Shown: one piece after another, positions 35,583-42,646 of the stretch | How the letters are laid out: the number at the start of each line of letters is the position of its first letter | Numbering within the stretch: position 1 is the stretch's first letter | DNA from: Micromonospora sp. CPCC 205371 | GTDB taxonomy: Bacteria > Actinomycetota > Actinomycetes > Mycobacteriales > Micromonosporaceae | Reading direction: 5' to 3' | DNA length: 42,646 bases | Assembly (NCBI RefSeq): GCF_026130045.1 | Contig: NZ_JAIBNX010000007.1 | Location: 56,091 to 98,736, forward strand | Notes under the pieces: generated by a model | Seen by the model: the letters and a program-made list of their open reading frames with translations, nothing else | Told to the model about the DNA's origin: nothing | Database searches by the model: none | Translations under genes and position numbers: made by a program

Positions 35583-36334
35583 CCGGCCATCTGAACGCGT
35601 GGGCGGTTCGCGGGCGCGATGAGCAGGCCCCCGCTATCGCCAACGTCTAAGTGCCCCGTCCGGAACCGATGGGGTCGATGGGTGGCGGTGCGGCGTGGCT
35701 GGCTGACATAGGTCGGCCTTGAGGTAAGAGCGCAGGCAACCACACCATCACGTTCGATCCCTCAAGGCCCTGTATGACGTTCTACCTGGTCGCCGGCTCC
35801 GGCGCTATCCGTCGGACCGACGAGGGTCGGGGCCGACATGGAGCTGCCGGTCTTCGTAACGATCACGATCCCGAACGTGGAGATGGCGCCCGGATCAGGG
35901 CTCTTTTTCGAAGACCTCGCGGTCGACTACAACGTGCTCGGCCTGCCTCGTCACCAGCGGGTACCGATGGGCTTCCGACTGTTGGTCTACTCCCCAAACG
36001 GCCACGTTCCACGCTGACTCCAAGGCCGCGAGCGGACCTTGAGAGTCACAGGTCCCACATTTACGCCCACCCGGTGAAGGTTACGTTCGCCCCTGCCGAG
36101 AAACCACGGCCGAGGTGCTCGGCGCTGGGGTGCCCCCGTGGTGGCACCGTCGACGCGAACGCGGATCGCGCCTATGCGCGCAGGTGATCAAGAGACGCGG
36201 CGACGCCGGAAGGATCACCGCCTGACCGTCAGGAAGCCCGAATGTCCGCTACTCACGGATCCACGAATCCTTCCACGAACACCTCGACCGGGGCGGCGGT
36301 AAGTGGTGGGGATTTCATTCGCGCGGGTGGCTCG
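35583..36334. other. Sparse region, 752 bp
   Basis: Apart from a possible 59-aa gene at 35838-36017, no coding signal is convincing. Around 36040-36190 frames are short with mixed codon use. Confidence 0.5.
35838..36017 (+). CDS. Possible small protein, 59 aa
   Basis: ATG 35838 opens MELPVFVTITIPNVEMAPGS, GLFFEDLAVDYNVLGLPRHQ and ends NGHVPR at TGA 36017. Codon bias is good and the alternating apolar pattern suggests a beta strand then a helix. The ribosome site is weak. It could be the start of a longer gene cut by deletion. No family recognised. Confidence 0.35.
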   Translation: MELPVFVTITIPNVEMAPGSGLFFEDLAVDYNVLGLPRHQRVPMGFRLLVYSPNGHVPR

Positions 36335-37240
36335 TCACTCAAGCCTTGGTGTGAAGGTTTTGGCCAGCGTCGGGTCGCCGAAGAGCGTGATGGCGACGAT
36401 CCCGTCTTGGGCGACGGTCAGCACCGCCACGCCGTAGGGCTCGCCGCGGAACCACGCCACCGCGGCGGGCTGGCCGTTGGCCTCGGTCGCCACCATTCGC
36501 CATGCACCCGCGGGGCCCATTGACGGCGTCGCGAAGGCGAGGCATGCCTCACGACCGGCGTACGAGGTCCCCGAGCCGACCGGTTCGATGGCCGCGTCCA
36601 CGCGCAGCACCTCGCGAAAGGCGTCGGCGTCGGACGTCTCCCACGCCGCCATGTACCTGGCGAGCAGTTCCCGGGCCCGGGGCGAGGTGGCGTCCAGCAC
36701 GTCGTCGCGGGCCGGTGCCGCCTCGTCGAGCCGCGCCCTGGCCCGCTGCAGGGCGCTCTTCACGGCCGGCACCGACATGCCCAGCACCTCGCCGGTCTCG
36801 GCCGCGGAGAAGACCAGCACCCCCCGCAACAGCAGAACGGCACGCTGCCGCGGGGTGAGGTGTTGCAACCCGGCCACGAAGGCGAGCCTCACGCTCTCCC
36901 GCGCGGTCACCAGGTCGGCCGGGTCCGTCGGGAACGGCTCGAGCCACGGACCGAACTGGCCTTCAGCGAGATCGTCCGGAGCGAGGCCGAATGAGCGTAC
37001 GCGCCGCCCGCGGCCCTCGATCACGTTCAGGCAGACGTTCGTGGCGATCCGGTAGAGCCAGGTGCGCACCGACGAACGCCGCTCGAAGTTCTCCCACCCC
37101 CGCAGCGCCCGCACGTAGGTGTCCTGCACGACGTCCTCTGCTTCATGATAGGCGCCGAGCATCCGGTACGCGTGGGCGAACAACCCCCGGCGTTCCCGCT
37201 CGAACGCCTCGGTCAGAGCTCCAGCTTCGGACGCACCCAT
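36335..37240 (-). CDS. ECF sigma factor with SnoaL-like C-terminal domain (SigG-like)
   Basis: 301 aa from ATG 37240, GGGAGG 8 nt upstream. Region 2: FERERRGLFAHAYRMLGAYH, EAEDVVQDTYVRALRGWENF, VRTWLYRIATNVCLNVIEGR. Region 4: LQHLTPRQRAVLLLRGVLVF, AAETGEVLGMSVPAVKSALQ, RARARLDEA. The last 130 residues form a SnoaL/NTF2-like domain (ELLARYMAAWETSDADAFRE, ATEANGQPAAVAWFRGEPYG), which in this sigma group replaces a separate anti-sigma factor. The layout resembles mycobacterial SigG. The first 28 nt overlap the end of the upstream esterase gene, so the two are co-translated. Confidence 0.93.
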   Translation of the reverse strand: MGASEAGALTEAFERERRGLFAHAYRMLGAYHEAEDVVQDTYVRALRGWENFERRSSVRTWLYRIATNVCLNVIEGRGRRVRSFGLAPDDLAEGQFGPWLEPFPTDPADLVTARESVRLAFVAGLQHLTPRQRAVLLLRGVLVFSAAETGEVLGMSVPAVKSALQRARARLDEAAPARDDVLDATSPRARELLARYMAAWETSDADAFREVLRVDAAIEPVGSGTSYAGREACLAFATPSMGPAGAWRMVATEANGQPAAVAWFRGEPYGVAVLTVAQDGIVAITLFGDPTLAKTFTPRLE

Positions 37241-38103
37241 GCGGCCAGCCTCCCGATCGCCTCGTCGGCAACCGGTGCCCGCCCGGCGGCCATCTGGAAC
37301 GTATGCAGCTGCCCGTCGAAGACGTCCAGCCGGGCGCCGGTCAGCTTCGCGAGGCGCTCGCTGTCCCCCCGCCCGCTCTCGTCGCCGCCGCACTGCACGT
37401 ACACCGGCGGTAGCGCGGACAGGTCGGTGTGGAAGGCGTTGACCTCCGGCGCCAGGCCGCTGATCCCCTCCGGCAGGTACTGCTGAATGAGACCCTGCAC
37501 CATCGGCCGGGTGAAGAACAGGTCGGTCGCGGCGTTCTCCTCGTACGAGGTCGCAGTCTGCGCCGGGTCCATGTCGATCCACGGCGACAGCAACAGCAGC
37601 GCGGCCGCGTTGGGCTGGCGCAGGGCGACCTGCACGGCCAGGCCGCCGCCGGAGGAATCACCGGCCAGCGCCACCGTCCGGGTGCGCGCCGCCGCCCACC
37701 GGTACGCCGTGACCGCGTCCTCAATTTGCGCCGGGTAACGGAACCGCGGGGCGAGCCGGTAGGTCGCCAGCAGCACCCGTACACCGGCCGCCTTCGCGAG
37801 GTGCCCGTACATCTTGCGATGGGTGTACAACGACCCTCCCACGAAGCCGCCACCGTGCAGCGCGACGATCACCGCGTCCGGGTCGGCACCGTGCGGGACG
37901 AGCCACATCGCCGGCACACCGTCCGCCGACACCTCCGCGTAGTCCAGGCCGCGCGGCTCGGCCGTCACGTCCCCCCACTGGTCATCCTCGCCCATGTCCC
38001 CAGCGGCCCAACGGGCGTACATCTCCCTGATCGCATCCATGTCAGTACCGACCGCCGACGTACCCGAAAGGAATCGCGGCGCACTCCGCAGCGTGTGTCG
38101 CAC
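37213..38103 (-). CDS. Alpha/beta-hydrolase esterase of the HSL family
   Basis: 296 aa from GTG 38103; ATG 38040 (MDAIREMYARWAAGDMG) is an equally possible start. Hormone-sensitive-lipase-type esterases cut short acyl esters in the cytoplasm. Oxyanion motif: VIVALHGGGFVGGSLYTHRK. Nucleophile elbow: LAGDSSGGGLAVQVAL. Acid: YVQCGGDESGRGDSE. Catalytic His: DGQLHTFQM. The gene runs 28 nt into the sigma factor gene, so the pair forms an operon. Confidence 0.93.
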   Translation of the reverse strand: MRHTLRSAPRFLSGTSAVGTDMDAIREMYARWAAGDMGEDDQWGDVTAEPRGLDYAEVSADGVPAMWLVPHGADPDAVIVALHGGGFVGGSLYTHRKMYGHLAKAAGVRVLLATYRLAPRFRYPAQIEDAVTAYRWAAARTRTVALAGDSSGGGLAVQVALRQPNAAALLLLSPWIDMDPAQTATSYEENAATDLFFTRPMVQGLIQQYLPEGISGLAPEVNAFHTDLSALPPVYVQCGGDESGRGDSERLAKLTGARLDVFDGQLHTFQMAAGRAPVADEAIGRLAAWVRPKLEL

Positions 38104-38459
38104 GCTCCCTGAGACATCACCGCACCGGCATCGCCGGACAGTTCCCCGGGAGCCCCTTAGTCACACGCACTGGCACTAACCGACGCGACCGCGACGGCAC
38201 CTGCGACTGGGCGACGTTCACCGAACGCCTGACCCCGGCATAGCTGGCCGTGACGTTCAGTAGCGACCGAATCGCGGCATGAGAGTGAACCAAGAATCGC
38301 CGTGCGGTAGCGGTTATCTGGTCGCCGGCGAGCCGCTGCTCGCCGAGCGTATAACGCGGACCCGCGCTAAGGCATCCAGCCTTCGCGGCTCGCGACGACG
38401 GGTCACTCCGCGCCGGCTTGGACCAGGCGCGGAGTGGCCAGCTGGACCGGGTCGCGGAA
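38104..38459. other. Intergenic region, 356 bp
   Basis: Nothing supported. A short plus-strand piece near 38175-38242 (RRDRDGTCDWATFTERLTPA, then stop) looks like the tail of a lost gene. Confidence 0.45.
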
Positions 38460-38927
38460 CTATCGAACCAACCTCGACGGGGGCAACGACGGGGGTTCCG
38501 GCGGCGACCAGCGGCCCTTGAAGCGCAGCTCCTTCTCGCAACCGCTGACGTTCACCCGGATGTCGTACCTCTCATCACCCAGTCCCGCGTAGACCGAGGT
38601 CGCCCACGCCCCCGGCTCGAGAAAGACAAAGACCGGCCCGCTCTCATAGGGCCTTAGGAGGAAAATGTCGGCGGTGATCTCCGTCGCGCCGGTGTTGGTG
38701 AGGGTGACCGCGACCTGGCCCGGCGTCTCCTCCTTGACCACCGTCCCGGTAACCGGACAGGCCGGCGGGGCGGCAGCGACGGACCCGACCGCGATCAGCT
38801 GGACGCCGGTTGCTACTAAGAACGCTAGAACGAGTGTGGTCAGTGCCGTTCTCAGCGCAGGAGTCGAAAACCGTGCGGCTACCGACCACGGTTCGCCGGT
38901 GTCGTAGAGATGACAGTGTCCGCGCAC
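38460..38927 (-). CDS. Secreted or membrane-anchored hypothetical protein
   Basis: About 155 aa from GTG 38927; the start is uncertain because no ATG is near and longer frames exist to 39014. A hydrophobic export segment is clear (TALTTLVLAFLVATGVQLIA, then VGSVAAAPP). The mature part has two cysteines (PACPVTG, VSGCEKELRF), likely one disulphide, and strands such as VAVTLTNTGATEITADIFLL and PVFVFLEPGAWATSVYAG that suggest an immunoglobulin-like beta sandwich. Family unknown. It stands alone. Confidence 0.65.
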   Translation of the reverse strand: MRGHCHLYDTGEPWSVAARFSTPALRTALTTLVLAFLVATGVQLIAVGSVAAAPPACPVTGTVVKEETPGQVAVTLTNTGATEITADIFLLRPYESGPVFVFLEPGAWATSVYAGLGDERYDIRVNVSGCEKELRFKGRWSPPEPPSLPPSRLVR

Positions 38928-39383
38928 CGGCTGTTCCACCCGACGCACCTGCGCCGCTTCCGCTCCAGTGGCCGTCAAGGATCTAACCGCCACCGCGTGG
39001 CTTGGAAGGCCCACACCGCAGATGCCATGCGCAACACGCTCGAGGACAACGCGACGTGGCTCCGCAGACTCATGCCCATCCTCCGCGGGCCCATGCTATA
39101 GACACCATCCGAAACGCCAGGAATCCCAAGCCGCGCCAACCGAACGCCCGCTGGAAATACAGCTAATCGAAGAACCCCGCTATCGGAATGCGCCGGACTG
39201 CACCAACAACACCGCACTGGCGCCGGCACGCACCCGCTCGGGTGAACACCGGGAAGGCTGCGGCACCGGGAAGGCTGCGGCCGCTTGAGGCGGATAGCCG
39301 CTTGTCCAGTACTCGGCCCAGCCGGACCCCCCACTTTGCGCAGGTCAACTATGGTCCATAGTCGCATGTCAAGGGGGAATCGT
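38928..39383. other. Intergenic region, 456 bp
   Basis: No supported gene. It holds the 17-bp tandem repeat at 39247-39280 and the promoter of the lipoprotein operon. Confidence 0.5.
39247..39280 (+). repeat. 17-bp perfect tandem duplication
   Basis: caccgggaaggctgcgg occurs twice without gap (39247-39263, 39264-39280), about 100 bp before the lipoprotein operon. Confidence 0.85.
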
Positions 39384-39755
39384 ATGAGGCGATCCAATGC
39401 CGTACCGCTGGGGCGCGGGTACCTCACGCTGGCCGCACTGGTCACGACGGCGGGGTTCACCGCGGCCTGCCAGACGGAGCCGGAGCAGCGGGTCTACTGC
39501 GCTGACGCGGACGGCGTGATCGTCGACGACGACCGGTGCGACGACGATCGGGACGGACGTTACTTCCTGTGGGCTGGGGCGTACGGGCGCGGTCTCAAGC
39601 CCGGTCAGCGGCTCCCCGGTGGCACCAAGATCGCGTACGGTGACACGGCCGCCCGCCAGCGCTACGGTCTGCCGGCCACCGGCAAGGTCAGCAACGGTGA
39701 GGTGGTGTCGGGTGGCTTCGGCAGCGACTCCGGGCGCGGAAGCGGGGGTGGCTGA
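39384..39755 (+). CDS. Small lipoprotein, first gene of ATP-grasp/DUF350 operon
   Basis: 123 aa from ATG 39384, AAGGGGG 6 nt upstream. The N terminus is a lipoprotein signal: GYLTLAALVTTAGFTAAC with the lipobox cysteine at about residue 29. The mature part has two more cysteines (VYCADADG, DDRCDDDRDGR), a strongly acidic segment, and ends in a glycine/serine tail (SGGFGSDSGRGSGGG). Small proteins of this kind (YgiB/YjfM in enterobacteria) accompany glutathionylspermidine-synthase-like genes, and the same order is kept here. The next gene starts 1 nt after the stop. It may be the target of the ATP-grasp enzyme. Confidence 0.8.
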   Translation: MRRSNAVPLGRGYLTLAALVTTAGFTAACQTEPEQRVYCADADGVIVDDDRCDDDRDGRYFLWAGAYGRGLKPGQRLPGGTKIAYGDTAARQRYGLPATGKVSNGEVVSGGFGSDSGRGSGGG

Positions 39756-39756
39756 C

Positions 39757-41049
39757 GTGCGTCGCATCCCCACCGGCGTGGTGCGGCCGGGCTGGCGGGA
39801 GACCATTGCCGCGCAGGGACTGGTCTACAACGACACGACGCTGTCCACCGGTGAGACCGTCTCGTACTGGCGTGAAGGGCCGTTCTACGACTTCACCGCC
39901 GCTGAGGTGGAGGCCCTGCATGCCGACGCCGAGACTCTTTTCGAAATGTGCGTCGACGCGGGCGACCACATCCTGGAGAACGGACTGCTCGACCGGCTCG
40001 GCGTCCCCGAGTTCGCCTGGGAGCAGGTGGCCCGCACGTGGTACGACGACGACACCGGGCCGGGCGGGCGCAGCCGCGGTGATTTCTCGCCGAGCGTGTA
40101 CGGCCGTTTCGACTTGCGCTACGACGGCGCGCGGCCACAGCTTCTGGAGTTCAACGCCGACACCCCGACCGCGCTGCCCGAGTCCGCCGTAGTCCAGTGG
40201 TACTGGCATCTGGAGACCGCCCAGGGCAAGGACCAGTGGAACGCGTTGCACGAGCGACTCATCGACGCTTGGCGGCGTAACATCGATCGCCTCCGCCAGG
40301 CCCGGCCGTTCCTGCCTACCCCGCTGACCATCCACTTCGCGTGCGACGGCGCGGACGAGACCGGCGAGGACCTGTTCAACACCGAATACCTGATGGAGAC
40401 CGCGCGACAGGCGCTCGAACCCATGGGGCACCGGGTCAAGTTCGTCTGGATGAGCCAGATCGGTGCCGGCAACCCGGCCACCGACGACCACTTCTACGAC
40501 GCCGACCTGGAACGCATCCATGTCATCTTCAAGCTATATCCGTGGGAGTGGATGACCGCTGATCGGTTTGCGCGCCAGTGCTTCCGCGACATGGGTGATC
40601 CGTTGCGGGACAGCACGGTGTGGATCGAGCCGCCGTACAAGATGCTGTGGAGCAACAAGGGCCTGCTGCCGGTGCTGTGGGAGCTGTTCGGCGACGACCC
40701 GGCGCGCCGCGCCCTGTTGCTGCCCGCGTACTTCGAGACGCACCGCCCGGCGTGGCTCACGTCGTACGTGCGCAAGCCGCTGCTCGGGCGGGAGGGCGCG
40801 AACGTCAGCATCGTCATCGAGAACGAGACGGTGCTGAGCACCCCTGGCCCGTACGACGGTCCGTTCGTCTGTCAGGCGTATGCGCCGCTGCCCGCGTTCC
40901 CCGACGAGCGCGGCGTGCCGTATCACCCAGTGCTCGGCCTCTGGCTCATCGACGGCGAACCCGCCGGGCTCGGCATCCGGGAAAGCGCCGGTCCGGTCAC
41001 CGACAACATGAGCCACTTCGTCCCGCACACCATCGCCCACACCGGCTGA
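39757..41049 (+). CDS. Glutathionylspermidine synthase-like ATP-grasp ligase (YgiC/YjfC type)
   Basis: 430 aa from GTG 39757. The family joins an amine to a carboxyl group using ATP; YgiC-type members lack the amidase domain of true glutathionylspermidine synthase. Visible family blocks: FSPSVYGRFDLRYDG, QLLEFNADTPTALPESAVVQ (acidic substrate/metal segment), TEYLMETARQALEPMGH, FKLYPWEWMTADRFA, WIEPPYKMLWSNKGLLPVLW, YVRKPLLGREGANVSIV and LGLWLIDGEPAGLGIRES. The length is close to E. coli YgiC (about 386 aa). It is coupled to the lipoprotein gene before it and followed after 18 bp by the DUF350 gene. The true substrate is unknown. Confidence 0.92.
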   Translation: MRRIPTGVVRPGWRETIAAQGLVYNDTTLSTGETVSYWREGPFYDFTAAEVEALHADAETLFEMCVDAGDHILENGLLDRLGVPEFAWEQVARTWYDDDTGPGGRSRGDFSPSVYGRFDLRYDGARPQLLEFNADTPTALPESAVVQWYWHLETAQGKDQWNALHERLIDAWRRNIDRLRQARPFLPTPLTIHFACDGADETGEDLFNTEYLMETARQALEPMGHRVKFVWMSQIGAGNPATDDHFYDADLERIHVIFKLYPWEWMTADRFARQCFRDMGDPLRDSTVWIEPPYKMLWSNKGLLPVLWELFGDDPARRALLLPAYFETHRPAWLTSYVRKPLLGREGANVSIVIENETVLSTPGPYDGPFVCQAYAPLPAFPDERGVPYHPVLGLWLIDGEPAGLGIRESAGPVTDNMSHFVPHTIAHTG

Positions 41050-41067
41050 CCGGTCAGGAGAACCGAC

Positions 41068-41928
41068 ATGGACGATCCAGCGCCTCTCATCGCGGGGCTC
41101 CAGGTACTCATCGTGGTCGTGGGCGTCGGGGGCGGTTGGTGGCTGCTCAACCTGCTGACCGCGTTCGACGACCACGCCGAGCTGTGGCTGGCCACCAACT
41201 GGGCCTACCTGCTACAGCGAACCGGGTTCGTGTTCGTCCAGGTCGTCGGTGTGTCCGGCCTGGTCGGCCGCGACGTCTCGGCATGGAGTTCACTGGCCTG
41301 GGTGGGCGGCGCCCTGGTGTGGGCGACCCTGCTCGCCGTGGCTGGCTTCCTGCTCACCGACTGGATGATCCTGCGCACCCGCGCGACGCGGCTCGCCGCG
41401 CTCGACCGGGTGCCGATCTCGGTCGGGCTGGTCCGGCTGGGGTTCTACATCGGCCTAGGTCTGGTCGTACGCGCCACGCTGGTCGGCGAGGCGCCCACCG
41501 TACGAACCGGCCTGCTCGCCACCCTGGTCTTCACCGTGGCCGGGATCGCCGCCCTCGTCATCGCGTTCTACCTGCACAGCATTGCGGTCCGGGGCGACCT
41601 GCGGGCCGCGGTGGCGTCCGGCGGGCTGACCGAAGGGCTGGAAAGCGCCGCGGTGCTGGGCTCGGTGGGGCTGATCTTGTACGGCGCGATGGCCGGCGAC
41701 TTCACGACCTGGGCCGGCAGCCTCCGCGGCTTTGGCATAGCCCTCGGCGTCGCATACGTCGGCTTGTACGGCGCGCGCTACCTCATCGACTGGTTCGTTC
41801 TGACCGGCGACTGCACTCTGCGGACAATCCACGCCCAGCAGCAGAAGGGCGCCGCGGCGCTGCTGGCATTCCTCCTGGTCATGGTGGCGATCCCCATCAG
41901 CGCCGCGGTGAACCTGTCAGTCGCTTAG
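41068..41928 (+). CDS. DUF350 membrane protein (YjfL-like)
   Basis: 286 aa, ATG 41068 with AGGAGA 7 nt upstream. About eight membrane segments are visible (for example LQVLIVVVGVGGGWWLLNLL, WVGGALVWATLLAVAGFLLT, LLATLVFTVAGIAALVIAFY, LLAFLLVMVAIPISAAVNLS). Two DUF350 modules of three to four helices with internal similarity seem present; the family usually has one to two. DUF350 proteins regularly stand beside YgiC/YjfC-type ligases. Third and last gene of the operon. Confidence 0.88.
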   Translation: MDDPAPLIAGLQVLIVVVGVGGGWWLLNLLTAFDDHAELWLATNWAYLLQRTGFVFVQVVGVSGLVGRDVSAWSSLAWVGGALVWATLLAVAGFLLTDWMILRTRATRLAALDRVPISVGLVRLGFYIGLGLVVRATLVGEAPTVRTGLLATLVFTVAGIAALVIAFYLHSIAVRGDLRAAVASGGLTEGLESAAVLGSVGLILYGAMAGDFTTWAGSLRGFGIALGVAYVGLYGARYLIDWFVLTGDCTLRTIHAQQQKGAAALLAFLLVMVAIPISAAVNLSVA

Positions 41929-41974
41929 CTTGCGCTTGACCGATCCATCAAGGGCAAAACGTGGTCCTGGATAG

Positions 41975-42167
41975 CCTCAGACCCACCGGCAGCCTCCGGC
42001 ACCTGCGCCGGTTCTCGTCACCGCTGGCGTCCTGCCCCCACGCGACGAATACCTCGCCCGCCTGGAGCAGCACGTCGTCCGGATCGCGGCCCGGGTCTCC
42101 GACGCGCAGGAGCGCCGGATCATCCGCAGCTTCGCCAACTGGCACCACCTGCGCCGCGCCGGGCCTA
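41975..42167 (+). pseudogene. Fragment of a tyrosine-recombinase-like protein
   Basis: Plus strand, frame through 42029: VLPPRDEYLARLEQHVVRIA, ARVSDAQERRIIRSFANWHH, LRRAG. This matches, from memory, the N-terminal SAM-like region of a group of actinobacterial phage-type integrases. It breaks off after RRAG near 42165, exactly where the minus-strand pentapeptide remnant ends. No catalytic domain is present. Recognition is from pattern only. Confidence 0.4.
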
Positions 42168-42620
42168 GAAGTCGACCCTGCCGCCGGAGAATGTGACACC
42201 GGAAAGGTCGAGGATGGTGCCAGCGGGAACGTGGATGCCGCTGAAGTCGCCGCCGTCGATGATGGCATCGGTGAGGTCGAAGTGGTGGCCTTGCAGGAGG
42301 ATGCGGCGTCGGGGCGCAGGTGGGCGGCGATGATCCGGATTACGGTGTGCCGGACCTGCTGCTGTTGGCGGGCGGCGTCCGTCGTGGCGAGGGGATGGCT
42401 GGTGGGCGCGGTGTAGGGCATGCGCAGGTATCGCACGTTGGCGCGGCGGGCCTGGGCCACGTCCAGCATCACGCCGGTGAACGCGATAAGCTCGGCGGGC
42501 CGCGATCGTGTTGGCGCCTGGGATCGGCCACATCGCGATCACATCCCCGTCTGAGAACGCGCGCACATCGGCAGGTAAGTAAGCCTGATCTTGGTTGATG
42601 TTCGCTGTCCTTAGCTGCAT
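42165..42620 (-). pseudogene. Pentapeptide-repeat protein remnant, frameshifted and truncated
   Basis: From about 42505 one frame reads LIAFTGVMLDVAQARRANVR, YLRMPYTAPTSHPL and RQQQQVRHTVIRIIAAHLRP, a stretch typical of actinobacterial pentapeptide-repeat proteins. Near 42310 the coding frame changes to GHHFDLTDAIIDGGDFSGIH and ILDLSGVTFSGGRVDF, where the repeats begin, but a stop at 42165 ends it after about 35 residues. The 5' part (MQLRTANINQDQAYL from 42620) belongs to the other frame and may be unrelated. Neighbour of an integrase fragment, so the region was rearranged. Confidence 0.6.
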
Positions 42621-42646
42621 CGTGGCAGGATCCCAGCGTGCCGGCA

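Overview
The window is high-GC actinobacterial DNA with strong G/C third-position bias, many GTG and TTG starts and clear AGGAGG-type ribosome sites. Family content points to Micromonosporaceae (Actinoplanes, Micromonospora or Dactylosporangium-like) as an inference: a truncated AfsR-type regulator, DUF5946, DUF5990, a peptidase-inhibitor I36 protein, FG-GAP secreted proteins and a SigG-like sigma factor with an esterase. No rRNA, tRNA, CRISPR array or replication origin was seen. The region looks like accessory chromosome: short independent units on both strands, secreted proteins, single-gene regulators, one complete IS3-family element and several gene remnants.

Layout. 1-6.8 kb: damaged AraC regulator; Ohr/OsmC peroxidase divergent from a TetR regulator over two palindromic operators; an MmcQ/YjbR-CbrC fusion; a flavin monooxygenase followed by a TPR-LuxR regulator; GNAT and DUF5990 genes. 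6.8-15.2 kb: PlsB-type acyltransferase, frameshifted membrane alpha/beta hydrolase, BtrH-like protein, six-cysteine secreted protein with terminator, TrmH-family RNA methyltransferase, coupled DUF5946 pair, GNAT-VOC pair. 15.3-19.5 kb: 5'-truncated AfsR-type TPR protein, small damaged genes, an I36 inhibitor gene coupled to a secreted-protein gene. 20-26 kb, all on the minus strand: TPR protein, secreted TIM-barrel glycosidase and an 810-aa secreted repeat protein ending at a 15-bp stem-loop. 26-31.6 kb: small damaged gene, nucleotidyltransferase, VOC protein, membrane protein, the IS3-family element and two FG-GAP genes, one of them partial. 31.9-38.1 kb: ArsR-type regulator, unknown protein, LysR/isochorismatase divergent pair, SigG-like sigma factor overlapping an esterase. 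38.4-42.6 kb: secreted protein, then a three-gene operon (lipoprotein, glutathionylspermidine-synthase-like ATP-grasp enzyme, DUF350 membrane protein), then integrase and pentapeptide-repeat remnants.

How genes work together. Four regulator-target pairs can be read from the layout: TetR with ohr, LysR with isochorismatase, TPR-LuxR with the monooxygenase, and the sigma factor with the esterase. The most interesting units are the secreted glycosidase plus 810-aa repeat protein and the ATP-grasp/DUF350/lipoprotein operon. An overall warning: at least ten apparent frameshifts occur in this window, several in G/C runs, so many 'broken' genes may reflect sequencing or assembly error rather than decay.
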